Assembly (NCBI GenBank): GCA_007922225.1
Contig: ML679960.1
Coordinates: forward strand, 6,736,844 to 6,800,843
Source of the DNA: Emydura subglobosa
Taxonomy: Eukaryota; Chordata; Testudines; Chelidae
Length of the DNA stretch: 64,000 nt
Direction: 5' to 3'
Positions 23,763 to 36,356 of this stretch are shown here, piece after piece. The notes beneath the pieces are model-generated. The model was not told the origin of the DNA, made no database searches, and saw nothing but the letters and a program-made list of their open reading frames with translations. Each line of letters opens with the position of its first letter. The first letter of the stretch is position 1. The translations under genes and the position numbers were made by a program.

Positions 23763-25211
23763 CAGTACAGCTCACTAAGTCATGCTTTTATTGAATGACC
23801 GACTGGGTCTGGAGAGCACCAGTTAATGCTGAGAGAAGCAACATTAATTCCCACTGGAATTTAATCTGAAATTCCACAATTTCTCCAGTGGATGCTGCTG
23901 CATAGAGAAGCTGCCCCAGCTCTGTTCTGGTCCTAAAATCCCTTTCTTTGAGGTCAGTAGGACTGCTTATGAGAGTAAGTGCTCAGCAACATGACTAAGG
24001 GTTCCACAGATGGGCCATTTGCCTTTTTCAGACTCTCCAGAGATTCTGGGTGCTCCCCCCCCCCCTCCAGAATCCATGCACTAATATAAAAGTATTCTCT
24101 AACTAACTGTGGATGTTTGCTCTAAGGAAACCTGCTGTGGTGTATTGAAGCAGTACTCACCATCGCAAGAATTAGACACTTATAAGGTAAAAAGAATTGG
24201 AGACATTTTTATGAATGTAAAATTAAGATGAAAGCTCCAAATGTTTACTGAAAAGAAAATGTGGATGGTTAATACACCTGCAATATCTACAGTTAATGTC
24301 ATGTTCTAATAGTGTGATCAGGGGATCAACTATTGAACAAATACTGACCAGAAGTGTATTCGCTGCTCTCTACGTCATTTTACAACAAAAAGTGATGCCC
24401 ATCTCTTTCTCTATTTAATTTAATTCTGCCTCACACCCAAGCAGAACAGGAGCTAAGAACAAGTGTTGACCACATTAAATACAGGAACCATAAAACACTA
24501 ATATTGGAAATAATAAACTGCTAGATACATGACAGTTAAAATTGATTTAGCATTATAGAAGGGAGAAATACGCTACTGTATACTCAGGCATACTAATACC
24601 ATCCTATGGTATATATTTAATACGTGTGATACAAATCACATGTATCGATACAAATATTTTTTTAAACAATGGTATAAAGAATAATTTTTACTTTTTATCC
24701 TAAGTATTGTAGTAAGTCCAAAATAAAGAACAATTTAGACACTTTGCTGTCAGATTTACTGGATTTGTATTCATGTGGCCAACTTCTGTCTCACTTATTA
24801 ACTCTGAGTTGTATCTAACTCCGTAAGTATTCCGTCTGTTTTCAGTGGGACTACTTAATAGGTAAAGTGCCATCCTGTACAATTAATGTGGGCAGAATCT
24901 GACCCATAATTTTTCTACAGTGCCCACAATAGCCCATATCCAGCTAGCTGGAAGAGTCTGAATGGAGCTTTTGCTACTCCGGTAAAAAAGCTTTCTTTTT
25001 TAAATTAGTCCCTAACAAAAATTATCCCTGTTCATCAGTTTGAGTATAAGAATATTCAAAGGAAAAGACAAAGGAAGTATAACTCTCATGAGCTACTCTG
25101 CATGGCTGAATGGAAAGCAACTTGCAGAGAATACAGACCTATCCACTTTCCACCACCCCACCACTGTAAGAACTAGAACATGTTGAAGAGATTTGAATTA
25201 TATATAACCTT
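23763..25211. other. Non-coding stretch, palindromic repeat scrap
   Basis: An 11-base C run lies at 24055-24065. At 24820-24905 the bases GTTTTCAGTGGGACTACTTA and GGGCAGAATCTGACCC look like one side of a palindromic short repeat. Nothing else is recognised. Confidence 0.5.
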
Positions 25212-25319
25212 GGGCCTGATACCATTCTGCTACACTGGTTTATGCAAGTGCAGTTCAACCAAAGTCATTGTAGTTACACTGACATAAAACTGGTATAACA
25301 GAGTAGAGAATTAGGCCCT
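25212..25319. repeat. Palindromic MITE-like repeat
   Basis: It starts GGGCCTGATACCATTCTGCT and ends AGAGTAGAGAATTAGGCCC, with terminal GGGCCT/AGGCCC inverted repeats. The two halves (CTACACTGGTTTATGC and GACATAAAACTGGTATAAC) pair imperfectly. It is non-coding. Confidence 0.65.
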
Positions 25320-27925
25320 TTAAATGTAAAGTGGGGTAAGAGCAAGACATTTTGTCTCTATTGGAACAAGAGATGGGGTCTCCAGAGTACACAATCAGAA
25401 ATGTAGATACTAAAATAGATGGTCTGGAAACTCACTAATTTTGTGTGGAGATGCAAGTGAATTTCAGATAATCTCAAACAAAGATGGTGAGTGAAATCAC
25501 AGACATGAGAAGCCCACCCTCCAAACAAGTTGTGGGATAAAAATACCTTGATTTTGAGGATCACTAGTGAAGAAGTCACTAGTGAAGAAATAGGAAATAT
25601 GGATGGGGCTGGACTCCACAAAACCCCTATCTCTGAAGAATGCTGCTATAAGATCCCAGTTAGACCAAGAAAAGGTCAAAATGCAGTTAGGGCCACAGTG
25701 ATTGCAGTGATTTCAGATATTAATGAAACAGAACAAATATTAAGCACTTGAGGGAAAATATACTAATTATTATAGAGAACAGAGTGCTTATCTTCACTGG
25801 TTTTAGTCCAGCTAATCAGAAAAGTGAACAAAGTACTCACAACACTCAGGAAAGCTAATCTTGGTTAAAATGTAAAGGATGCTTTGCTACATCTTGCTAA
25901 ATTCATGGGCATCCATGACTGAAGAAAATTTACTATTTTCATACACTGTTTCTAAGCTGCTTGACAGCAAAATGCCCAAATTCCTCCAAAGTTTAAAAAT
26001 CGGCATTTTGATTAATATCCTTTTGTTTCTATCTAAGTATTGGATTGTTAGTTTATGTGAACAGTAATTAGCTGTTACAGTTCTTTGTTTGTCTTTAATG
26101 ATCTTGTGATAGATGTGCAAGTAATTCTAAAACTATTACTGTCACTATAATTTATGATTCCTTCCATGAAAAGCTTTGGAATACCGTGGACGTGGACACT
26201 TGAGTGTCCTAACCTTGAAAATATCTTCCATGTGTGATATATGTGAGTCTTCCCAGGAAAATTGAATAAATGACTGTTCACTCGATTTATTTGGCTAAAA
26301 TTTTGAAGTCTAGTTTGAAATGTATTGCAGTTTCCATTTTACTGTCATAACAGTTTTGAGATGTTAGAGACATTTCTGAAACAAATGTTCCATTCTCTTC
26401 TACTTAAGTTCTTACACCGTGCCCATCACTGTTTTCTGACTAGCTAGTTGTAGTTCAGTAATTATAGATCATCAATTATAGACCAACATTTGTCAATTCC
26501 TTGTCCCCTCATAAGCTGTAGACTCTCTTGAAGTACAACTTCTTTGTATATAAATTAGAATTAGTTACGTTTAGAAAACATTTATTATTCTTTAATACCA
26601 TAAGGCAAGATGCTGACATTCAATCACAGCCCAGCACTGATGGCAATGCCGAGCCACTTTGCCGCAGGTGCAGCATCAGGTAAAATTTAACCCCCAGCCC
26701 CCCCTCCCAGAGTCACATGACTGGCCAGAGTTCCTCTGGTTATCTGGGTGAAGAGCGAACTTCTGCAGTGCTTTACAGGGTGAAACATGCTCACCCCACA
26801 CAGCCAACAGTTCTGCTGACTGTGTATGTAGAAGACAGCCACCTTTCCTCTCTCTTTTGGGCATGTAGCTCCTGAGGTCATGGAGGGAAACTTATTAGCA
26901 ATTCTTGCACTGCCCTGGGCTTAGAGCTGCAATTCTGGATGACCATTACATTGAGCACACAAGAATTTTTTTTTAATTTCCTTTCAAACACATCCATTAT
27001 ACCTCACAATACCGAGGAATTATTATAGTGCCAGGTAGCTTGTGGCTATCAGTCCTTTTGCCTGTGCTTTTCCTTTACACCATAACTTATGCAGCAAAAA
27101 TCCACCCACCCCAAAGTTTCCTTTGTAAATCAGAACTGACTCAGCTTTAACCTGTGCTTCCATATAAGCAGGGAAAATATGACCAGAAAGGAAGGCACAA
27201 CCATACAGTTGCATTCTAAACTATCTGTCCACAAAACTTGTGGAGTTAACCGCAGCTCTTCTGTGTGTTGATAGAGTCTTATAGGGCAAGGCTTAGAGTT
27301 TAAGGGCATGGTCCAAAACTTATAGCATGTACATGCCCTGACTTGACCTCACACTCTCCCACCTCCCTTCCTAAGACTTTCAAAGAAAATATCCATTGCA
27401 GCATAAGTATGACAATTTACTCCTGAAAGAAACAGCATTTCATTAGGGCTTATCATAACATCAATTATACTCTGAGTTAATGAAATGCATACAGCAACTG
27501 GCTAACAAGAATATTTTAAGCCACAGAAAACTAATTTAACAGCACTGACAAAGAATACCAAATATAAAACATAAAAGCCAACCTTTGCTTTGCTTCCTGA
27601 TTGGTGGAATATGCTCCATGGCTCATGCAGAGACTGTAGTAATTATCTCTCTCGGAGCAAACTAACTTGACTGAGAGAGGGAGCTTTCATTTTAATAAGG
27701 TTATTTACTTCTTAATTAAAAAACAAAATAATTAAAAATAGATTTAACTTTCTACAGCTCTGAAACTGCTTGTTCGATAGAATTGCTGTAAGCCCTAGAC
27801 TCCCATTATTCTTTTGTACCCGGTCCTTTGGTGTTTTGTTTTGTTTTTTCAACAGCACTTGCATGTAATTTTGTGTTCATTGCTTTTGTTTTCTTTTTGA
27901 CAGCACTAACCAGCAAAATTTAGGT
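25320..27925. other. Non-coding stretch, no gene seen
   Basis: A perfect-looking two-copy 15-mer (TCACTAGTGAAGAAG/A) lies at 25561-25590 inside a 73-codon open frame that is otherwise featureless. The remainder is unremarkable AT-rich sequence with no recognised repeat. Confidence 0.5.
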
Positions 27926-30646
27926 GGTGAATTTTAGAGTGTATGTGTGTGTCTGTCCATCTCTTGCTGCCATACAAGAGACACATTGGCTGGGTACAGG
28001 AGAGTTGACAGTTTTTACTCCAGACATTCAAGTGGACAAGCGAAGCATAAGAGATGGAGTTGCTATAGCAGTTGACAAAAGAATAGTCACTTCAATGAAC
28101 AGCTGGAAACTCTCCTAGCAAGGTTGACTACTACCCACAGTAAACTATACAAAAGTGTGATCTGCTGTTATGCACTAACAGAAGCAGCTGACAAGAGAGA
28201 GAAGGATAGATTTTATCAACAGCTGGAGAGTATTATAGATCACATTCCAGATCATGACATGATTCTGATAATGGGAAATATGAATGCAAAGGTGGCTAGT
28301 GGACATGGTAAGCAAATGAATAATGTTGGACAGCAAACAATAAGGGGGAAAGGTTAAGACCATGCTATGAGGCATAATTTGATTATTGGTGGCACTTGGT
28401 TTCCTCACAAATATTTGTGCATAAGGTTACATTGAACTCACCAGACGGTCAAACCAAAAACTATATTCACATTATTATCAGTGAAAGGTATATATAGATT
28501 GTCACTGTTGAATGTATCTATGGAAGTGTGGCAGTTATCATGAACTACTTAATGGGAAAGATTAAATTAAAGTCCAAAAAGAAAAGATGGGTGCAACTGG
28601 AGCCAGATATGATCATGATAAGTTAAAGGATATCTTTGTGAGGGATGCATAGAAGGTGATACTTGGAGGGTGTTTCAGGCCATTAATTTGAGGTGATGAA
28701 GAAATCTCACTACAGAGCAGAACAGAAATATTCAAGGAAAAATTACAAAACATAATGTAGAAAGTTATTGGAAAGCATAGCAAGGAAAAGCTGAACAAGC
28801 AATGAAACAAGAACATTACAAGAAAATTATAAAGAAGTCAAGAATTCTGAGAAAATGGAAGAAATAAAAGCATTCCACAAAGAGATGAAGAAATCACAAA
28901 GAATTGGACAAGCAGAAGCCTTGAAAAGGCTTGAAAAGAAGAGGCTCAACAACTAGATGCGGCATCAAGAAAACAAGATATGAAAACAATATACAAAAAG
29001 GTTAAGTTGTATGGAAACACAATCAGGCCCACTTTGCAAGTGCTAAAATGTGCTACCTATGAACTAATAGCAAATGCCAAAGAGGTGGAAGGAGCATTTT
29101 GACAAAGTCCTGAACCCAGCAATTCTTCCTGATGCAAGCATTTTAGACATGCTACATGAACAGGGCAGCTCGCAAGGCAATGGATATCAACACTGAACCA
29201 CTATGAGAAGAAATAGAAAGAGTACTGAAGCTGTTAAAAAAATGGGAATGCTGCAGGAATAAATACTATAACAACTAAGCTGCTAAAAACTGGCAAGTGC
29301 TATGAAATCATTAGAAAAAATATTCAAAAAGTTATGGGAGCAATATGAACTACCAGATGACTGGCTAAAGGCAATAACTATAACAATCCTGAAGAAAGTA
29401 AATCCTATCATTCTGAATAATTATAGTTGTATACAAGTATTGTCAGTATTGGGGAAAAATCATGATGAAAGTAGTTGTGAACAGATGAAGGCCAGTTTTA
29501 GAGGAAGTTGTCAGCAAAGAACAGAATGGTTTCAGACCGGGCCGAAGTAGCACTGATCAGCTATTCATGTTCCTACAGCTGATGGGATTAAAGATGTTTA
29601 CTGTTTTCACCAACTTCATGAAGGCATTTGATTCAGTTTGGAGGGAAATATTATGAAAAGTAGAAAAATCATATGGGGTTTCTGATAAGATAATTGCAAT
29701 TATAAAATTATGTATGAATACTCTTGGAGTGCCATAAGAATTGGTGGAAATTAAGCAGCAGGTTCAAGTCAAAGTTTGGTGTAGGACAAGCAGGCATGGA
29801 ATAACTGTCACTTTTCATCATGTTCTTAAACTAGACATTAAGAATGGTAGACAAGTTGGAGAGTATGACATTGGTGATCCAGACTTAAGCTACTTAGTTT
29901 ATGCAGATGACATCATACCACTGGCAGACACTTTTGAATTAATGATGATACTCTTTTATACCTTAGAAAATTGATTGAGTCAACTTGTAATAAATGCCAA
30001 TCTTGGAATCTTGGAAAAAGGACAATAGATAAAGTATTAAAATGCAGTGATGGTGAAGTCATGAAAAAGCAGAATCTTATGTCTACCTAGGTAACTCGAT
30101 CAGTTCCGATGTTTCCATCAAGGATGAGGCTAAAAGGAGATATTCCTTAGCCACAAGTGTTGCACAGAAATTGACGAAATAATGGACTGATAAAAAAAAT
30201 GTTTGGTACCAAAATGAAAATGTATCAGAGCAGTACTCTATGGTCTGCAAACAACTGCATTAAATGAAACAGGTATCAAAAGGCTACAAGCCTCAGAGAT
30301 TAAAGTACTTCAAAAATGGCAGGTGTTAAGTGGAATGATTTTAAGACAAACAAAGAATTTAGAAGGAGAGTAGGGTTGAGGTCAGAGTATGGGATTAGCT
30401 TCAACTGAAAATATTACAATGGTGGGGACACCATCAAAGACAAGCTGATGATAGGATGCCAAAGAAATTAATGCAACACAACCAAGTTCAGTCTGACGTA
30501 GATGCTGACCACCAACTAGATGACCAGATATCATGCACAGTAATATATCCACGCTGGGTTTAATGGAGGAACAAGCCCATATACAGGATGTCTATGCTGT
30601 ACTGCTTCCCGTTTCTTCAAAAATGCTTCAGGATGAAAAAAAAAGA

Positions 30647-30677
<31 letters not shown>
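27926..30677 (+). mobile_element. RTE-clade LINE relic, endonuclease plus reverse transcriptase
   Basis: The order of a non-LTR retrotransposon ORF is visible across many breaks. The endonuclease gives AIQETHWLGTGELTVF (about 27968), GVAIAVDKRIVTSMNSW and DHDMILIMGNMNAKVASG (about 28251). A linker gives RWKEHFDKVLNPA. The reverse transcriptase gives LFMFLQL-type motifs, EQNGFRP near 29520, FTNFMKAFDSVWRE (29606-29647), a YADD box at 29900-29911 and a YVYLGNSISSDVSIKDEAKR segment near 30081. This best fits the RTE/BovB clade, which is also the source of 'craniofacial development protein 2-like' annotations. At least six stops or shifts lie between blocks. The first catalytic Asp of motif A (D in FxDFxKAFD) is Asn here (29612-29614), so the enzyme is dead twice over. 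The copy ends in a (GT)n tract. Related CR1/L2 clades are less likely from the endonuclease wording. Confidence 0.75.
30645..30677. repeat. (GT)n microsatellite
   Basis: An AAAAAAAAAGAGTGTGC stretch leads into an uninterrupted GT array. It sits at the 3' end of the RTE relic, where such elements carry short tandem tails. Confidence 0.9.
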
Positions 30678-32470
30678 AACTTATTTCATTAATTTATATA
30701 ATGAATAAAAAATATGTCGGTATGTAATTTTACACACAATAAAATTGTGATCTATATTCAGTATATCCAATCATCTGTCCTGTTAGAACTACATTGCTTA
30801 AAGGATCATGTGCAACATCTTTAAAGCATAATGCTTTATTAAGAAATGAATCAAAGATACCCATATAACAAGTGTGATAATCTTTTTTCTCGTCTTGTCA
30901 TTTATTTATGATAAAATATAAAATTTTGTGTATACAAATAAAGATAATGAACTGAAAAAAAGAAATGAATGAAATGAAATAAAGAAAAGTCTTTCATCAA
31001 AAGTTCAAGTTTTTAAAGGAAAATGGACAAGAAAACCCCCAGATGGCTTCTTTATTAGATATCAAACATTGTGTAGAAGAAAAGAGGTCATTTTAGGTTA
31101 TTGAGGCTGGTGATTTTGTTCTTCTTTTTTTAAGACTTTTAAAGATTTGCTATAGAAAGTAACACTGTCTCGGAGGATGAGATCTGTTTTCATGAACTGA
31201 GCATAAAATCCCTGACATTTAGAAATGACAGTATGTCAGTATGAGGTTGCTCAAAATAAGTCCTGCTAAGTTTTATCAATGTTTTAAAATGTTACAAAGA
31301 GCTGGTACTAAGTTTAAGGAAATTGTTTTGATACTGAGATGTATGTAAAGCTGGAGCTCCTGGACTCCTGTTCAGTTTATAACTGTATCCCAAGCAGCTG
31401 GAATACCTAACTACACCTGTTGCATTGAAACAGACATTGACATAATTTGTTTTCAAGAAGCTTTTGATCTCTTATCTCATGAAGACTCATCTACAATGTA
31501 AAAAAGACCTGAAATTGTGACTGCTCAATGCTACCTGGAATTTTATATTGAGTGTCCTGCCTTTTCATCATTGTATAGAACTTAAAACAGATTACATAAT
31601 ATTATTAGAGGGCTATCTCTCTGAAAATCCTAGGAAAATGGGAAGTGCCTCTGGTGAGGCTAACTTAGATAGCAATTACAATGGGTCAGAAGTGGAAACG
31701 TGTTTGTTAAATGTTTTTGTGAAAAATTTCAGCTAAAAAAAAATCAGAAAAATTTGACCAACTCTAATTTTCAATAAATATTTGTTGACCTACTTTCAAA
31801 TGGTGTTGGGAATCTGATAAGGGACTAGACTTTGAGCTACAAAATTGAGCAAATTCAGTTAAAGCTCAATCTCTTTCCCCACCACGGCTAGCTCTGCTTT
31901 GATACCAGGGGCTCTTATAACACAGTGGTGGTTGCAATGTAAGAAACTACATAAAATAGAATAGTTATCTAGCTCAAATTTTACGTAAGGGCATCTGTGT
32001 TCAAGAAACACCTGCAACAGTAAAGTCACTGAAGGACAGAGTGACAGTTTATCCTTCCTTTTAAGAGTTAATATTAGATACTTAATGCTAATTTTGCCAA
32101 CATTTTCTAGTGCAAGCTACTCTGATTTTTAACTTGCATTTAAAAAAATTATCTTCACAAATAAATATTTAGTGGCTCACACCAGAGGCAGTTGGTGATT
32201 TTATGATTCTTGGTGTCAACATGTAAATGAGCGTTACTACAAATTATGTATTCTAAATGTTGTTTTATTTATTTATTTGTTTGTTTATTTGACTCGACTC
32301 TTTCTGGTCTGTTGTGTAAATATTTCTTCAGTGATTTTTTCCAGAAGGGCCTTTTTGATCCACTGGACAGTAACAACTCTGAATTTTGACCAAACACATT
32401 TCAGCAGCTGCTAAGCTGCTGTGATGTACCATCGATTTTTGTGAAATGTACATGGATGTGCATACAGACA
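30678..32470. other. Non-coding stretch, one MITE end
   Basis: The stretch at 31690-31768, with GTGAAAAATTTCAGC and GAAAAATTTGACCAACTCTA, resembles the right half of the element at 3090-3372. A TTTA/TTTG simple-sequence tract occupies 32262-32290. No gene is seen. Confidence 0.5.
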
Positions 32471-32577
32471 AATGTCAGTGGGCCTCTTTCTGCCTTCACT
32501 TATGCCAATGTAAATTCTGAGGAACTCAGCTGAACTAAATTATCTATGCTAGTGTAAAACTGTTGTGAGAACAGAAA
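32471..32577. repeat. Palindromic MITE-like repeat (TTACACCAGTG family)
   Basis: CACTTATGCCAATGTAAATT on the left pairs imperfectly with CTATGCTAGTGTAAAACTGT on the right, around a decayed central GGAACTCAGCTGAACT. Related copies occur at 34196-34283, 34592-34695, 50112-50192 and 58252-58334. Confidence 0.55.
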
Positions 32578-34195
32578 CAGCCCTAATTTCCCACTTTTTA
32601 ATAATCTGTGAAATCTTTGAACTACACAAATGTAAACACTACATTCCCAAACCTATGCATTTCTGCTTTTTCTTACATTTTAAACAATGCCCCAGTCACA
32701 AGCCTTTTTATGTAAATTTTCAGGTAGCACAATTTCTTTTTTGGCTGAATTAATATGGGAATAAAATGGAAGTACTAACAAAGCTGTAAATTCAGTGACA
32801 GTGGTGGACTATAGAGGATTGTACAGACAATGTGCTGGTGTCATATGGGTGTTTTATAAATTGAATTTTTTTCCCATTAGTTGTCTAAATTCTGAACATG
32901 TCTTGAAAATAAAATGTCAATTTTTAATGATAAAACAGGGATGCTATATAAGTGTTATTCCTATCAATGTTAAAAATACTCTGAACAGGTGTTCATGGCT
33001 TTCAGCTTTGTGAAAACTAAGAAAATGCCAAATTTAAATGAACTGGCATTTTGAATAAAGTCAAAAGGAACCAGTTACTTGGTTTTAGGTATTTAAATGC
33101 TCACTTTGATTAGAAAGTGCTGCATGTTCCAGGATTTGACTCAACCTAGTTAAGCTCTGGTACTTCAGATGTAACATTTTATTATTGTTCAGGCCTCAGG
33201 TGCTCTTATTGGCTTTGATAATCAGAGATTAATAGTGCTTACTTTCAAATATTTTAGACTGAAAACAATTAAACTTTAGGTAATATTCAAAGCTGGAAAA
33301 AACCCAGTATTTGAAATATCCTTCTTCAAATTTCCTTTCTGTCACATAATGTCATCTCATGTTGATAAAGAGTTGTTTTTTAGAGTTGATTTAGGTTATT
33401 TTACATTATGTCTGGAATGGAATTTTATAGCTCCTAGAACACTTTTTTACTGCATAACACATATTTGGAAAGAAAGAGAGAACTGTGTTAACAAATGGAT
33501 TGAATTCAGCTTTTCCTAAACATCTTTTCCTCTTATCTTTCAAAAGAAAAGGTTTTACAAAGAATTATATTATATAACATTTCAAGCATGTCAGAAAAAA
33601 TGTTTTGAACCGCTCAGAGACTTATGCAGAGTGTGACAAGGTTACATTCTAACTTCTGACATGCTCATCGTTAACATTTTGTCATTCTCTTAGCCTGTCT
33701 GAACTGAGGGAGATGAATTCATTAGAGATGGGTAAATAAAAAAGTGATTTTCTCTCTAAATTAGTATAATGACACACTTTCATGCTGAATTTTCTAAATC
33801 ATTTTCAGGTTATACCTTCCTCTCTATGGGTTCAATTATCTTTGTCATAAAAAAGAGCTTTTTCATAGACAACCTTTATCCATTTTTCAGAGCCTAATTT
33901 AACTATAAAGCTGTTAACATCACATTTTAAAGATGATGATGGATTGCCTTTTAACCTATTTGAAATTTTTCAGATTAGATATTATAATATTCATAGATAT
34001 AACCTTACCAGTTATGATGAGGAAAAACTGAAAACACAAATATGGCTTTAACCTTGAAACCTGACATGGGTTTGGATAAGCTAGAAACTGTCATTTCATA
34101 GATTCTAATTCTTTCTCCAGGGTTCAAGCTCATGGTAAATCTATGTGCTTTCCTAAATTGACTGGGATTATTCTTAAATGCATATCCCAGGGACC
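32578..34195. other. Non-coding stretch, no gene seen
   Basis: AT-rich sequence with no recognised repeats or supported open frames. Confidence 0.5.
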
Positions 34196-34283
34196 AGATT
34201 CTGATCTCACTTTGGTTGTACCACCAGTGTAATTGCTTTTACAACTGTGGAGTTACTCCTGATTAATCTGGTGTAAGTAAGAG
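34196..34283. repeat. Palindromic MITE-like repeat
   Basis: GACCAGATTCTGATCTCACT opens the copy, a central CAACTGTGGAGTTACTCCTG follows, and ATCTGGTGTAAGTAAGAG closes it. The arms are imperfect inverted repeats of the TTACACCAGTG family. Confidence 0.5.
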
Positions 34284-34285
34284 TA

Positions 34286-34590
34286 AATTTTGGGTACATC
34301 TACACTGCAAAAAAACAAACAAACAAACAAACAAACCATGGCAACAAGTCTCAGAACCTGGGTCAACTGACTCTGGCTTGTGGGACTTGTGCTAAGGAGC
34401 TAAAAATAGCAGCCCAGGCTCCAAGACCCTCTCCCCTTAACAGGTCTCAGAGCCTGGGCCCTAGCCTGAGCAGGAACATCTACACTGCTACTTTTAGCCT
34501 CGTAGTATGAGCCCCACAAGCCCAAGTCAGTTGATCCATACTTTCGGGGAAGGTGGGGGGAGGTTATTGCTGTTTTTTCAGAACACGTGA
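34286..34590. mobile_element. Fold-back MITE, Harbinger-like
   Basis: The left end is GGGTACATCTACACTGC followed by an (AAAC)n tract at 34309-34336. Two long arms are visible: GGGTCAACTGACTCTGGCTT at about 34360 and, as reverse complement of 34491-34536, GATCAACTGACTTGGGCTTG. Both continue into GCTAAAAATAGCAG / GCTAAAAGTAGCAG. A second internal pair (CAGGCTCCAAG and CTCAGAGCCTGGGCC) lies between. The arrangement matches a turtle Harbinger-type MITE as I recall it. The right terminus is decayed. Confidence 0.65.
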
Positions 34591-34591
34591 G

Positions 34592-34695
34592 TAAGATTCT
34601 ATTTTCAGTTATACCAAAGTCATTCCACTCATTTAGTGGATCACTCCAGATTTACCCTGGGTTTACTCCCATATATCAGAGAGTAGAATTTGGTT
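34592..34695. repeat. Palindromic MITE-like repeat
   Basis: GTAAGATTCTATTTTCAGTT opens and ATCAGAGAGTAGAATTTGG closes the copy, as imperfect inverted arms. A central GATCACTCCAGATTTACCC is typical of the family also seen at 34196-34283. Confidence 0.5.
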
Positions 34696-35656
34696 TATAT
34701 GTCTTCTGGCTGTTTTGCCGGAGAAATTTATCACAAGAAATAATTAGGGAAACCATGTTAATAAAGGCAATAATAGATCCCATTCATAATGACATGGTTC
34801 AACAGATTTTTCTGTAGTATTAAAGTGAACAATAATAAGAGAGCTAAAGCTGTGCACAGTCACCTCTGGGGTGCAACAGTTCAGCTGCTTAACAGAGTAC
34901 CATAGCAGTGTGCAACAGGATACAGTAATTCAACAGATAAATCCTCAATATGTCACAGCTACAGGTAAACACAAGGGACCAGATTCTTGTTTCTGCTAAG
35001 TTTCCATTGTATCACTAGAGTAGTGCAACCTTAAATCTACACTAAATAGGCAGCTGACGATTCCCAGTTGTGAGTCATTAGCTGGTGTACATCTAGCTAA
35101 GCCTCCTGATCTCCCTATATGTAGGTAGCAAGAGAGGGTGTCCTGTGTCATGGAGGTAGGGGATGGAGTGTGCTGCACTGCAATGATCTTTACCATGTAA
35201 TAATTACTATAGTCCATTACCAGACAATGCAGTTTAGTGTAGCCTTTGCCTATAAATGTGAGCTAGGTGAAGTTGAGAACTAAGGCATCTAAAGTCCAGT
35301 TTTTGTGCTGCAATGTTGGCACAAAATTTCCCCAAAGCTGAGTTAACCAACCATGAGAGGGTCTCCCCTGTGTAGAGAAATCCTTCTCTCCCCTGTGTAG
35401 AGACATCCTAAAGCAGTGATATTCATTATTAGTGGTCATGGCTAAGACAAAAGGGCCGGGCTGGGCATCTATGCATCATGTTGATCCCTGAATAACTTAG
35501 ACATCCTTTCAGGGTGCTGTGACTAGCACTGAAATTCCAGATTGGTGGACCAGTTTGGATTTAAAGACACTTTTATCCCCACCAGCTCAGCTGAGCTCTC
35601 CTCACCCACAGCTGAGGATCTGGTACTAAAACTGTCACATCTGAAGGATTTATTTA
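34696..35656. other. Non-coding stretch with a short tandem duplication
   Basis: At 35365-35410 the 23-mer containing CTCCCCTGTGTAGAGAAATC is repeated once. Otherwise no gene or recognised repeat is seen. Confidence 0.5.
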
Positions 35657-36356
35657 ATAGATTCATAGATTTGGGACCACTGTGATAATCCTGTATAACA
35701 GAACCAGAGAACTTCCTCAAAATAATTCCTAGAGCATATCATTTAGAAGAACAGCCAATCTCAATTTAAAGATTGTCAGTGATGGAAAATCCACTACGAC
35801 TCTTGGTAAATTGTTCCAATGGTTGATTACTTTCATTGTTTAAAGTTTACACCTTATTTGCAGTCTGAATTTGTCTAGCTTCAACTTCCAGTCATTGGAT
35901 TGTGCTGTTACTTTTCTCTGCTCTATTGAGGACCCCATTGTTAAGTATTTATTCCCCGTGTGAGTACTTACAGACTGTAATCAGCTCACCCCTTAACCTT
36001 CTCCTTGTTAAGCTAAGTAGCTTGAGATCTTCGAGTCTATCACTATAAGATATATTCTTTAATTCTTTATCATTCTCATGGCTCTTCCCTGAACCTTTTC
36101 CAATTTATCAACATCCTTCTTGAAAGGTGGATACTACAGCTGGATCCAGTATTCCAGCAGCAGTTGCACCAATGCCAAATATAGAGGTAAAATAACCTCT
36201 CTATTTCTACTCAAGATTCCCCTTATGCATTGTATTAACTGTTTTGCCCACAGCATCATCCTGGGAACTCATGTTCGGCTGATTATCCAGCACAACCCAA
36301 AATCTTCCAAGTCACTGCTTCCCAAGATAGAGTCCCCTGTTTTGTATATAGCCTAG
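35657..36356 (-). mobile_element. CR1 LINE, 5'-truncated copy
   Basis: The left edge GATTCATAGATTTGGGACC is the reverse complement of the CR1 3' tail. Moving right, the sequence passes through recalled CR1 landmarks: CAGTGATGGAAAATCCACTA, CTTGAGATCTTCGAGTCTAT, CAATTTATCAACATCCTTCT, CCAGTATTCCAGCAGCAG and GCACCAATGCCAAATATAGA. It is a paralogue of 39545-40625, with the same order and strand. Frames are broken. Confidence 0.8.
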
